NCBI RefSeq assembly: GCF_003149185.1
Contig: NZ_QGDO01000002.1
Location: 496,001-560,000 of the forward strand
DNA: 64,000 nucleotides
Source: Sediminitomix flava
Lineage (GTDB): Bacteria > Bacteroidota > Bacteroidia > Cytophagales > Flammeovirgaceae
Reading direction: 5' to 3'
Shown: positions 18,112 through 27,087 of the stretch, piece by piece
How positions within the stretch are numbered: position 1 is the stretch's first letter
Layout of the letters: each line of letters starts with the position of its first letter
Notes under the pieces: model-generated
The model's database searches: none
Told to the model about the DNA's origin: nothing
What the model saw: only the letters and a program-made list of their open reading frames with translations
Translations under genes and position numbers: made by a program

Positions 18112-18477
18112 ATGACTGAAACCGATATTTTAAAGATTTGGGAGCAGATTGATTATAGAACAGATACTTTAGTGGTGAAAAACCTCCATTTTTTAAAGTG
18201 TGTCCACCCCAATCTTGCTAATATTTTCTTAATCACGTGGGATTATCACCACTATAAAGTGAGTATCTCTTATTTAAAACCTTCTTTAAAGACCAAAGAC
18301 CATACTACCGATATTACTAATTATCGTTATTTGGTGTTGGAGCATGAAAATCCAACAAAACGTATTTTACTAAAGATCGTTTTTGAAGATGACAACAAAG
18401 TAATTCACTTGGTTCCTGTATTTGGAGGAGAAGAAGATGGAAAGAAGCTATTGATTTATTATGTCAATACTCCATGA
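18112..18477 (+). CDS. Hypothetical protein
   Basis: The 121-residue soluble protein (MTETDILKIWEQIDYRTDTL...) has no signal peptide or membrane helix. It looks like a small alpha/beta domain: a helix at the start, then strands around IFLITWDYHHYKVSISYL, NYRYLVLEHEN and KRILLKIVFEDDNKVIHLVPVFG. I do not recognise the family. A strong terminator follows its stop codon within a few bases, supporting it as a real single-gene transcript. Confidence 0.6.
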   Translation: MTETDILKIWEQIDYRTDTLVVKNLHFLKCVHPNLANIFLITWDYHHYKVSISYLKPSLKTKDHTTDITNYRYLVLEHENPTKRILLKIVFEDDNKVIHLVPVFGGEEDGKKLLIYYVNTP

Positions 18478-18480
18478 TAA

Positions 18481-18524
18481 AAATAAAGGGATAAAATCTG
18501 ATTGATTTTATCCCTTTATTTTTT
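18481..18524. terminator. Bidirectional terminator with an 18-bp perfect stem
   Basis: The stem pairs 18481-18498 with 18504-18521 (core AAAGGGATAAAATC) around a TGATT loop, with T residues after it on the plus strand. It separates the hypothetical gene from convergent porZ. Confidence 0.85.
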
Positions 18525-18542
18525 AGTTATTCTTCGAATAGC

Positions 18543-20735
18543 TTAGTTCACTATCGCTACTTTCGATACATAAGACTCTACTCCATCTTTATCGGTACTA
18601 AAGATGAAATACACACCTGTAGCAGCTCTTTTGCCATTATAATCATTACCATCCCAAACGGCTGTTCCTCCAGCTGCATTTGTTTCATAGATTAATTGTC
18701 CTGCAGCATCTGTAAACTTCAGATATGCATTTTTAGCCAATCCACTGACAGTGATCAATCCTGTATAATTTGGTCTTACAGGATTTGGAAAAACTTTTAC
18801 ATTTTGGTGGATATTCTCAGCAAAGGTTGCTGTACCTCTGTAAGAGATTACTCCTTGATCTGTTAAAAAGAAAACTTCACCAGTTTGTTGATTAATTGTA
18901 ATATCTCGAACATTATCTGACAATAAAAGACTGTTTGAAGCTGAAAAATATTCTATAATCTCGCTATTATCAGCTGAAAATAACCAAACACCTTTATTTG
19001 TTGCCATCCATTTTCTACCTCCACCATCTATAGCGATAGCTGTGACTTGCTCTTCATTCAAAAGTGGATATCCTTCATATCTTGGTATTATAGCATCTAT
19101 CGTGGAAGTAAGAGCATCATAAGGATTGAATATTTCTGCTACACCATCTTCTGTTCCGAAAAGAATACTACCATCGCTTTGTTTTGCCATTGAAAGAATA
19201 TTTCGGCTAGGAAAACCTCCAGTACCTACTTGATTATTCAGTACACGACTATTTCCTTCACTATAAACTAAAACACCACCTGTTTCTAAACGAACCCATA
19301 ATTGTCCCCAATCATCAATCAAAGCATCTGTTGGATTTTGAAGTGATGATACTGTTTCTTGAGTAAACGTTCCCGTTAATTGGTCTAAACTGAGTAACCT
19401 TTGGTGAGCAGTTAGCCATACTTTTCCAAAACCATCAGAAACTACTCCAGCCAATCGATTCACACTAATAGGTAAATCATATTGCGTAACTTCTAAAGTT
19501 TCTGGATGTATAGAAATGAATTCTCCTTGGTAAGTTGTAGCAAAAAACAGGTTGGAATAACTATCAAAACAGACATAGCTCAAATCGGTATTCACAGGTA
19601 AGTCTATGGCCGTAGAAAGAGTTGCACTATTAGAAAAATTATCCCAAGAACCATTTGAGAAAAGATAAGCCGAAGCACTTATACCCCAAGAGTTCGAGTT
19701 CTGATGCCCACCTGCACTAAGCAGAATATTACCATTTCCATAAGCTCCTCTAAAAACAGAGGTACTTAATGTTCCTGTCGGAAAATAAGATTCTTTGTGT
19801 GAATCTAACAGCCTAACAATACCATTACCAAGGTCTGCTATCCAAAAAATGTTTGTTTGATCTTCTGTGACAAATTGAGGTTTAAAATCTTCATCTGAGA
19901 AAAATTCAATAAGCTCAGAATTTAGGTAACTAAATATTTGATGATTAATAGGAATAAATAATTCGTCTTCGATGATTGTCAACTCCCCAAATCTAGCTCC
20001 AGCTTCTTCTAATAGAGACGTCTCCGTTTTTTGGTTTAAAGTATAAACTCCTCTTTGGTCTTTTACATATACTAAGCCTTCCTCATAAGATTTGAGAAAC
20101 TTTATATCTGAATCAAAAACATATTCTTCTGACCAATTATTAAAATCTTTTTTATTGACACGTTCATCTGCTTCAATCCCTAACAACTGACGATCGGATA
20201 AAATGTATAAACTATCAGATGAGCCTACAAAACTATGTACGGGTATTAATTCACCATTTTCACCTAATCTATCCCAAGTATCTTTCAATTCATAGTGATC
20301 AACATCAAATTGTAAAACTCCGAAAGCGGTTGAAACCATCAGATAACCATTCCATAAATCCAAGTCATGGATAGTTTTATCGGGGTAAGAAGCGTTCAGA
20401 ATACTTCTTACATTCACAATTTGATCCTCTTCTATCAAATCTATATTTCCATTAGAATATGCGACAACGAGCATATCTTTTGAAGGAATCGCTAAAATTC
20501 GACTTATTCCTGTATCACTTAAACCATCTTCTTTTGTAAAGGGAGCTACAGAAAAATCAGATTTATCTAAGGTAAAAAGCCCCGAAGAGCTTACGCAATA
20601 AATCATATCATGAACTTCTGCAATCTGCAATCCTTCATGATAACTGTTGTGCGTTCGCCAGCTTCCTACAGGTATATCTTGAGCTTGTGCTCCTAAAAAA
20701 ATAAAGAAAAGTAGACTACAAAGTACCTTTTTCAT
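18543..20735 (-). CDS. porZ: PorZ-like type IX secretion beta-propeller protein
   Basis: PorZ is a surface protein that, with PorU, attaches anionic lipopolysaccharide to T9SS cargo. The protein is about 730 residues. It has a signal peptide (MKKVLCSLLFFIFLGAQAQ), then IPVGSWRTHNSYHEG, typical of the PorZ N-terminus. Two propeller domains of repeated regulator-propeller blades follow (GLFTLDKSDFSVAPFTKEDGL, GRKWMATNKGVWLFS, LFGTEDGVAEIFNP). A C-terminal T9SS type A-like sorting domain closes it (KVFPNPVRPNYTGLITVSG, GQLIYETNAAGGTAVWDG, ATGVYFIFSTD). I start it at the second Met (20735), directly before the signal peptide. A generic propeller/T9SS protein is the alternative. Confidence 0.75.
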   Translation of the reverse strand: MKKVLCSLLFFIFLGAQAQDIPVGSWRTHNSYHEGLQIAEVHDMIYCVSSSGLFTLDKSDFSVAPFTKEDGLSDTGISRILAIPSKDMLVVAYSNGNIDLIEEDQIVNVRSILNASYPDKTIHDLDLWNGYLMVSTAFGVLQFDVDHYELKDTWDRLGENGELIPVHSFVGSSDSLYILSDRQLLGIEADERVNKKDFNNWSEEYVFDSDIKFLKSYEEGLVYVKDQRGVYTLNQKTETSLLEEAGARFGELTIIEDELFIPINHQIFSYLNSELIEFFSDEDFKPQFVTEDQTNIFWIADLGNGIVRLLDSHKESYFPTGTLSTSVFRGAYGNGNILLSAGGHQNSNSWGISASAYLFSNGSWDNFSNSATLSTAIDLPVNTDLSYVCFDSYSNLFFATTYQGEFISIHPETLEVTQYDLPISVNRLAGVVSDGFGKVWLTAHQRLLSLDQLTGTFTQETVSSLQNPTDALIDDWGQLWVRLETGGVLVYSEGNSRVLNNQVGTGGFPSRNILSMAKQSDGSILFGTEDGVAEIFNPYDALTSTIDAIIPRYEGYPLLNEEQVTAIAIDGGGRKWMATNKGVWLFSADNSEIIEYFSASNSLLLSDNVRDITINQQTGEVFFLTDQGVISYRGTATFAENIHQNVKVFPNPVRPNYTGLITVSGLAKNAYLKFTDAAGQLIYETNAAGGTAVWDGNDYNGKRAATGVYFIFSTDKDGVESYVSKVAIVN

Positions 20736-20785
20736 GATAAACACATCTGATTAATCTCCAATTAGAAACGAAAATAATGAAAAAA

Positions 20786-20814
20786 ACCAGTATCACTCAT
20801 AGAGCAATACTGGT
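20786..20814 (-). terminator. Terminator of lysC
   Basis: Arms ACCAGTAT (20786-20793) and ATACTGGT (20807-20814) with a 13-nt loop, followed on the minus strand by TTTTTT. It lies 36 nt after the lysC stop. Confidence 0.75.
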
Positions 20815-20850
20815 AAAAATTATTTTTGGAATATTCCTATCCCAAATTGC

Positions 20851-22170
20851 TTAACATACCGGTAAAAATAATTCTTCGTGTAATAAATTAAGTGCAGTTA
20901 CTTTATGCTCGGCACCTAATAATACAGATATATTGTGACTGCTTCCTCCGTATGAAATCATACGTACTGGAAGCTGCTGTAAAGCATTGAAAATTTGTCC
21001 TTCAACTTTAGATTCTTCTTGAAGGAATTGACCTACAATACAAACAATTGTTTGGTCTGTATCAACTTCTACATGTCCAAGAGATTCTAACTCTTCAACA
21101 ATTTGTTTCAAGTAAGTAGTGTCATCGATAGTCAATGATACCGCTACCTCAGAAGTTGTAATCATATCGATTGGTGTTTTGTATTTTTCAAATACTTCAA
21201 ACACCTTTTTCAAGAAACCATAAGCAAATAACATACGGCTTGATCTGATTTTGATCGCTGTAATACCATCTTTAGCTGCAATGGATTTTACGCCTTCACC
21301 TGTAATTGCAGAAGAAATTGTTGTTCCTTTTGCTTGAGGATCCATTGTATTCAAAAGTCTTACAGGAATATCCTTTTCTTTTGTTGGTAGTACAGAAGCA
21401 GGATGAAGAATTTTAGCACCAAAATATGCCAACTCTGCAGCTTCATCAAAATGCAATTGTTCAACAGGCTCTGTTCCCTCTACAAAACGAGGGTCATTGT
21501 TGTGCATTCCGTCGATATCCGTCCAAATCTGAACTTCGTCAGCATCTACACAAGCACCAATAATGGATGCCGAATAATCACTACCACCTCTTCTTAGGTT
21601 ATCAACTTCTCCATTCTCATTCAAACAGATGTATCCTTGAGTGATGAATAGTTGTACATCTTGGTGTTGACTAAGTACGGCATTCACTTGATCTGTGATG
21701 TAGTCATAATCTGGCTCACCATCAACAGTCTTCATAAATGAAAGTGCTGGTAGTAAAGCAGAGTTTACATTGATCGACTCCAAATACATTTGCATAAGGT
21801 TTGTCGAAATCAACTCTCCTTGAGCTAGAATTGTCTTTTCTTGCTCGTCACCAAAATTGTTCGTTTCAAAAGATCCTAAAAGCTCGTACTTCTCAGCTAC
21901 GAAAGCTTGTGCTCCTTCTACAAAATTTGAATCTCCGAATAATCCTTCGATAATTTCATCATATCTCGGGCGGAAACCTGCTACAACTTCCTGAACTGTT
22001 TTACTATCACCGATTCTATATGCTTCAGTCAGTTGTACCAATTGGTTGGTCATTCCAGAAACGGCTGAAAGAACTACAATCTTCGGTTCATCTCCATTGA
22101 TCAGTTCTGCTACTTGTTTCATTCGTTCCGCGGAACCCACAGAAGTTCCTCCAAATTTGTAGACTTTCAT
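20851..22170 (-). CDS. lysC: Aspartate kinase, monofunctional
   Basis: It phosphorylates L-aspartate at the start of lysine, threonine and methionine synthesis. About 439 residues: the kinase domain begins with MKVYKFGGTSVG, continues with KIVVLSAVSGMTNQLV and GRGGSDYSASIIGA-type motif (LRRGGSDYSASI), and closes with GAKILHPASVLP. Two C-terminal ACT domains follow (GITAIKIRSSRML, DTDQTIVCIVGQF), for feedback control by lysine. The start at MKVYKFGG (22170) is preferred over one three codons upstream, because family members begin there. It is a stand-alone gene here with its own terminator. Confidence 0.92.
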   Translation of the reverse strand: MKVYKFGGTSVGSAERMKQVAELINGDEPKIVVLSAVSGMTNQLVQLTEAYRIGDSKTVQEVVAGFRPRYDEIIEGLFGDSNFVEGAQAFVAEKYELLGSFETNNFGDEQEKTILAQGELISTNLMQMYLESINVNSALLPALSFMKTVDGEPDYDYITDQVNAVLSQHQDVQLFITQGYICLNENGEVDNLRRGGSDYSASIIGACVDADEVQIWTDIDGMHNNDPRFVEGTEPVEQLHFDEAAELAYFGAKILHPASVLPTKEKDIPVRLLNTMDPQAKGTTISSAITGEGVKSIAAKDGITAIKIRSSRMLFAYGFLKKVFEVFEKYKTPIDMITTSEVAVSLTIDDTTYLKQIVEELESLGHVEVDTDQTIVCIVGQFLQEESKVEGQIFNALQQLPVRMISYGGSSHNISVLLGAEHKVTALNLLHEELFLPVC

Positions 22171-22495
22171 ATGTGTCATTTATTAGTTAATCGGTGTGAT
22201 GCGCTAACCTGTCTCTTAGATCAGATATCACAGATTGTTGTTGTGAATATAATTTCGTTTTCAATTGAGCTTTCTCGCTCATTGTTGACACAAATTAAAG
22301 TGAGTTTGAGAATAGATAGAAAAAATCAAAGAAAAAATACTTTATTATAACTTAGTGTTATTTTTATAACATTTAAACTCATTTAAAACTCATATCTTAA
22401 TTAATCACTCGACCAACTGATATATTTTTAAATTCTTCATGTTATCTTAATATTATCAAATTACGACATCAGTTTTACCTTGACCAAAGCACATT
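22171..22495. other. Divergent intergenic region lysC / ppk2, about 325 bp
   Basis: AT-rich gap with two divergent promoters expected. I looked for a lysine riboswitch upstream of lysC and saw no recognisable structure. No coding sequence is apparent. Confidence 0.4.
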
Positions 22496-23269
22496 ATGAA
22501 AAGAGATTTTTATGAAAAAGAACTTGTAAGACTTCAAGAAGAACTAGTTAGCCTACAAGAGTGGGTCAAACAAGAAGGCTTAAAAGTCTGTATCATTTTT
22601 GAAGGACGAGATGCTGCAGGAAAAGGTGGTATCATTAAAAGGTTTACTGAAAAACTAAACCACAGGGTTTGTAAAGTTGTCGCATTAGGTATCCCAACCG
22701 AAAGAGAGAAATCACAATGGTACTTCCAACGTTACGTTTCTCATCTTCCTGCTGCAGGTGAAATTGTTCTATTTGACAGAAGTTGGTACAACAGGGCTGG
22801 AGTAGAGCGAGTAATGAATTTTTGTACAGAAGCCCAATACCAAGAATTTCTTCGTTCATGTCCTGAATTTGAACGCATGCTACTTCGTTCAGGGATTATT
22901 CTTCTAAAGTATTGGCTTTCTATTTCTGATGAAGAACAAGAAAAACGTTTTAAAGAACGTCTGAACAAACCTATGAAAAGATGGAAGTTCAGTGAAATGG
23001 ACACTTATGCACGTAGTCGTTGGGTAGCGTATTCGAGGGCAAAAGATACCATGTTTGCTTACACAGACACCAAACAGTCACCTTGGTATGTGGTAGAAGC
23101 TGACGATAAACGTAAAGCAAGGCTAAATTGTATCACACATATTCTCAAACAAATTCCTTACGAAGAAGTAAAACACCCTACTATAAAACTTCCAAAAATA
23201 AATCGAGAGGGATATATCAGACCTCCAATGGATGAGCAAACCATCATTCCAGACCATTACAAAGACTAA
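22496..23269 (+). CDS. ppk2: Polyphosphate kinase 2 (PPK2 class I-like)
   Basis: PPK2 enzymes transfer phosphate between polyphosphate and nucleoside di- or monophosphates. The 257-residue single-domain length and motifs fit: Walker A FEGRDAAGKGG (G37-G44), Walker B VLFDRSWYNRAGVERVM (D94), and the lid region LLRSGIILLKYWLSIS with EQEKRFKERL, then WKFSEMDTYARSRW. Nucleotide preference (class I, II or III) cannot be settled from sequence reading alone. It stands alone, followed by a terminator. Confidence 0.9.
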   Translation: MKRDFYEKELVRLQEELVSLQEWVKQEGLKVCIIFEGRDAAGKGGIIKRFTEKLNHRVCKVVALGIPTEREKSQWYFQRYVSHLPAAGEIVLFDRSWYNRAGVERVMNFCTEAQYQEFLRSCPEFERMLLRSGIILLKYWLSISDEEQEKRFKERLNKPMKRWKFSEMDTYARSRWVAYSRAKDTMFAYTDTKQSPWYVVEADDKRKARLNCITHILKQIPYEEVKHPTIKLPKINREGYIRPPMDEQTIIPDHYKD

Positions 23270-23330
23270 ATATTCATATTATTTCTTGAAGTAATTTTAT
23301 AAATATTTCGCTTTCTTTGTCTATAGATAG

Positions 23331-23374
23331 AATGTCCATCCTTTTAGCGCAGAATTAAAAAGATGGACATTTTC
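23331..23374 (+). terminator. Terminator of ppk2
   Basis: Arms AATGTCCATC (23331-23340) and GATGGACATT (23362-23371), with extra inner A-T pairs, are followed by TTTC on the plus strand. Confidence 0.6.
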
Positions 23375-23409
23375 TGTGGTCAAAGATCTTAACTTGAAGA
23401 ATAATAAAT

Positions 23410-23919
23410 ATGACTTTTTGGAACAAAACTAGCATCACTTTTTCAATCCTACTTACCCTTTGTGGAATTGCTCTTGCACACCCTTTGCACTTATCACTGA
23501 CTGAAATGCAATACGATCAAGATAGCAAAGCACTACAGATAACTCACAAGATTTTTATTGATGATTTAGAAGATGCTATTGAAAAGAAATACAACCTCAG
23601 ACTAAGACTTCATACAGAAAAAGAGCATGCTGAAAGTGAAAAATATGTTCGTTTATATATAGAAGAAAATTTCACGGGGCAGATCAATAACAAAGAAATC
23701 AATTTCCAATGGATTGGGATGGAAACAGATATGGAATCACTTTGGGCTTATAGAGAAGTTTCAAAGGTGAAAAAAATCAATACTGTGATAATCCAAAACA
23801 CCATTCTATCCGAATTATTTGACGATCAAAAGAATATGGTTCACATCTTTTACAAGGAAATTAAGAGAACCTTACTTTTCGATCGTGAAGAAAAAACACA
23901 GGAAATAGAAATGAAGTAA
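23410..23919 (+). CDS. DUF6702-family exported protein
   Basis: The 169-residue protein has a signal peptide ending near IALAHP (residues 20-25). The mature start HPLHLSLTEMQYDQDSKALQITHKIFIDDLEDAI is the diagnostic beginning of DUF6702, found widely in Bacteroidota. Family members are predicted periplasmic beta-sandwich proteins of unknown role, often next to peptidases or TonB-dependent proteins; here no such partner is adjacent. The C-terminus (FDREEKTQEIEMK) is charged and probably flexible. Confidence 0.7.
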   Translation: MTFWNKTSITFSILLTLCGIALAHPLHLSLTEMQYDQDSKALQITHKIFIDDLEDAIEKKYNLRLRLHTEKEHAESEKYVRLYIEENFTGQINNKEINFQWIGMETDMESLWAYREVSKVKKINTVIIQNTILSELFDDQKNMVHIFYKEIKRTLLFDREEKTQEIEMK

Positions 23920-24057
23920 TCGAATAATTATTCATTTATTCTGTATTATTTAAAGAACTTGGGCTTTGTCTTAAATTCAAAACCTCATAACACTGTACAC
24001 TGGCATGGTTTTTCATATTTCAAAACCATTGACCATCAGAACTTTTGAGACAAACCC

Positions 24058-26811
24058 ATGTTTACCATTATCAGGACCCTGCTGAATTACACACTGTTTA
24101 CTTTAGCATTAATCTTATTTTCTTTCCTTGAAGCCTCTTCTACACATATCCGAGCTGGAGATATCACAATGAGAAGAGTTGGCAATAATGTTCTCCAATA
24201 CGAAATCTCTGTTTATTTATATAGAGACACAGAGGGTATCCCTGCCCCAAATGGAGAAATTAACTTTGGCACAGGTGATTCCGTCATCGTTTCTCCAGAT
24301 GATTTAGGTAAAATCAATGAAGGAACTACTGAAATCCTCCTTTATCAAACAGTCTACACATTTCCCTCTTCGGGTTGGTATAATGTGAGTTTCAGTCAAG
24401 GAAATCGGAATGAAGGAATACTGAATATGGATAATTCCGTTGGCACTAACTTTTTCATCGAATCCAAATTTTGGATAAATCCACTCCTTGGACTTAATTC
24501 ATCACCTGCACTGCTCATTCCTCCAATAGATGAAGCTGTTGTGGGGCAAAGATATATTCATAATCCAGGAGCCTTTGATGCTCAAGGTGATAGTATGGCA
24601 TATCATCTTATACGGAGTAAACAAGCTCGTAACTTTGAAGTTGACAATTACCGATTCCCACATGATCCTAATGAAAATTGGACACAAGAAACTGAAGATG
24701 GTGTTCGCCCAGGGCTTTTTTACATGGATGAAATAACGGGGGATTTGGTTTGGGATGCTCCCAGTATACCTGGAGAGTATAATGTAGCCTTCATTGTAGA
24801 AGAATTTAGAGATGGAACCTTGATTGGAGTCGTAAATAGAGACATGCAAATCATTGTTGTTGAATCTGATAATGAACGTCCTGAACTATTAATTCCCAAT
24901 GATACCTGTATAGTCGTTGGAGAAACCTTAATTGATACCATTGCAGGAATTGACCCCGATGAAGATTTCATCAAACTCAGTCTTGAGACCATTATTCCGC
25001 CAAATGAAGAGCCTATTTTTGAATCGTTAAACTTACAGCCTCCAAATGGTTATGAAGAAGGACAATTTACTTGGACACCATCTTGCGAGTCTGTTAGAGA
25101 AAGACCTTATGAATTTACTTTTAAAGTTAAAGACAGGCCTACAGATAATGCTTCACTCGTTGATCTGAAAACATGGAGAGTAAGAGTTGTTGCTCCATCT
25201 CCAGAAGGACTAAACTTAGAACTTAACGAAGATTTAGCTCAGGTAACACTCACTTGGTCTGATTATACTTGTGCCAACGCTCAATCCATGAGAATATACC
25301 GTAAAAAAGGTTCATTTGACTTTGACCCGATTTGTGAAACTGGAATTCCTGCATACACAGGTTATCAAATGGTAGGTGAAGTTCCGATAGGCGAAACAAC
25401 ATTTATTGATGATAATCTTGAAAGAGGAACAAATTATTGCTATCGTATTTACGCTGTTTTCCCCAATCCTAAAGGAGGGGAAAGTCTAAGTTCAAGTGAA
25501 GTTTGCGTGTTTGTTCCCGATCTTTTCTACATGACCAATGTTAGTGTGGATGAGACTTCAACCTCAGATGGTGAAATTACTGTTCGATGGACTACTCCCG
25601 ACCCTGCATTATCATCTACTTATTCCTCTCTAAGTTTTGACCTGTATCGTACACAAGAAAATGACCTAGAGAACACCGTATTAGTTAAAGAAAATGCGAG
25701 TGAGACTGATACTACATTTCAAGACTTGGGTTTAAACACTACTAATGAGAAATATTTTTACCAAGTGATCCTAAAAGGAGATGGAAAAGAAATTACCCAA
25801 TCCTATTTGAGCTCACAAGTAAGACTTGAAGCTACCCCAAAGCAACAATCTATTGAATTGAATTGGGAAGCTGATGTTCCTTGGAATATCACAAGTGAAT
25901 ACAAGCATTATATTTATCGAAAGAAAGAGGCTGAAGAGGATGAAACTTATGTATTGATTGATAGTGTTGCTACAGCCACAAATGGTTTACAATATATTGA
26001 TTATGGTCAAGCCCCATTCATCTTAGAAGAGTTAGTAAAATATAAATATAAAGTAAAAACACTTGGGAGTTATGGCGTCACTCATATCAGAGAACCTCTA
26101 GAAAATTGGTCACAAGAAGTTGTGGCAGAACTTTTAGATATCATACCTCCTTGCCCTCCTATTTTGAGTTTAGATAAACTCAATTGCGATGTATTAGCAC
26201 AACTTTCTATGAATATGCAATTCGGTGAATGCCCATCAGAAAACTATACCAATAAACTACGATGGGTCGACAATACTGATGAAAGCTGCACAGAGCTACC
26301 GTCATCCTATAACATTTACTTTAGCCCTAGAATAGCAAATGAAAAAGGTGCCTTCACATTAATAGCATCTACTGATGATCATCATTTTTATGATACTGAT
26401 TTATTCTCTGCTGCTGGCTGCTACGCTGTTACTGCGGTCGATTTAAGTGGAAATGAAAGCGACTTTAGCAATATTGAATGTCAGGATAATTGCCCATACA
26501 TTGAGTTCCCAAATGCTTTTAGTCCAAATGGAGATGGCATCAATGATACTTTTACGCCAATGAAATGTCCTAGATTTGTAGAAAGTATCACATTTTCTGT
26601 ATTTAATAGATGGGGTCAAATTATTTATGAAGGAAATGAAAATCCTCAAATACATTGGGAAGGGCATGACAATAATGGGAATGCAGTAAGCCCGGGTGTA
26701 TATTTCTACGAAGCTAGAGTTCGATTCTTCCGATTAGAAGAAAAGCATGAGCTTGACATCTATAAAGGATGGATACAAATTCTGTCTGAAGAAATCAGAC
26801 AAACACCATAA
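24058..26811 (+). CDS. T9SS type B sorting-domain surface protein (copy 1 of tandem pair)
   Basis: The 917-residue cell-surface protein has a signal peptide (FTLALILFSFLEASS) followed by THIRAGDITMRRV, an N-terminal signature seen in gliding-motility-associated proteins of Cytophagales. A cadherin/Ig-like central part follows (PFDAQGDSMAYHL, GDLVWDAPSIPGEYNVAF, PYEFTFKVKD). Fibronectin III-like modules come next (ITVRWTTPDP, GTNYCYRIYAV, KYFYQVILKGDG). The C-terminal type B (CHU_C/gliding) sorting domain reads FPNAFSPNGDGINDTF, VFNRWGQIIYEGNE and GVYFYEARV. It is strongly similar along its whole length to the next gene, a tandem duplication. Confidence 0.85.
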   Translation: MFTIIRTLLNYTLFTLALILFSFLEASSTHIRAGDITMRRVGNNVLQYEISVYLYRDTEGIPAPNGEINFGTGDSVIVSPDDLGKINEGTTEILLYQTVYTFPSSGWYNVSFSQGNRNEGILNMDNSVGTNFFIESKFWINPLLGLNSSPALLIPPIDEAVVGQRYIHNPGAFDAQGDSMAYHLIRSKQARNFEVDNYRFPHDPNENWTQETEDGVRPGLFYMDEITGDLVWDAPSIPGEYNVAFIVEEFRDGTLIGVVNRDMQIIVVESDNERPELLIPNDTCIVVGETLIDTIAGIDPDEDFIKLSLETIIPPNEEPIFESLNLQPPNGYEEGQFTWTPSCESVRERPYEFTFKVKDRPTDNASLVDLKTWRVRVVAPSPEGLNLELNEDLAQVTLTWSDYTCANAQSMRIYRKKGSFDFDPICETGIPAYTGYQMVGEVPIGETTFIDDNLERGTNYCYRIYAVFPNPKGGESLSSSEVCVFVPDLFYMTNVSVDETSTSDGEITVRWTTPDPALSSTYSSLSFDLYRTQENDLENTVLVKENASETDTTFQDLGLNTTNEKYFYQVILKGDGKEITQSYLSSQVRLEATPKQQSIELNWEADVPWNITSEYKHYIYRKKEAEEDETYVLIDSVATATNGLQYIDYGQAPFILEELVKYKYKVKTLGSYGVTHIREPLENWSQEVVAELLDIIPPCPPILSLDKLNCDVLAQLSMNMQFGECPSENYTNKLRWVDNTDESCTELPSSYNIYFSPRIANEKGAFTLIASTDDHHFYDTDLFSAAGCYAVTAVDLSGNESDFSNIECQDNCPYIEFPNAFSPNGDGINDTFTPMKCPRFVESITFSVFNRWGQIIYEGNENPQIHWEGHDNNGNAVSPGVYFYEARVRFFRLEEKHELDIYKGWIQILSEEIRQTP

Positions 26812-26836
26812 ATCATTCCTGTTAAAATCATAAATT

Positions 26837-26877
26837 ACAGCCTATACATTCACCAAGTATAGGCTGTTATTTTTTTA
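26837..26877 (+). terminator. Terminator of T9SS type B copy 1
   Basis: Arms ACAGCCTATAC (26837-26847) and GTATAGGCTGT (26857-26867), 9-nt loop, then TATTTTTTTA. Confidence 0.85.
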
Positions 26878-27087
26878 CCCACCTTTTTAAGATTAAGTAC
26901 ACACAGACTTGAGTATTCAAATAAGAAGTACTCACGTTTAGTACTCGACAATACTTCTAACATACTGCAATATTCAAAGAATTTCGATTAACGAACCCAA
27001 TCCTAAGTCTTGGAAAATTGTCCTTTGATGTAATTTTCCCTAATTTCTTGCATTGCCCATTAACTCAATAAATGCAGATACACATTC

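Noticed and set aside
22171-22495. Lysine riboswitch upstream of lysC
   Set aside because: No conserved helices or long leader pattern could be recognised in the gap.
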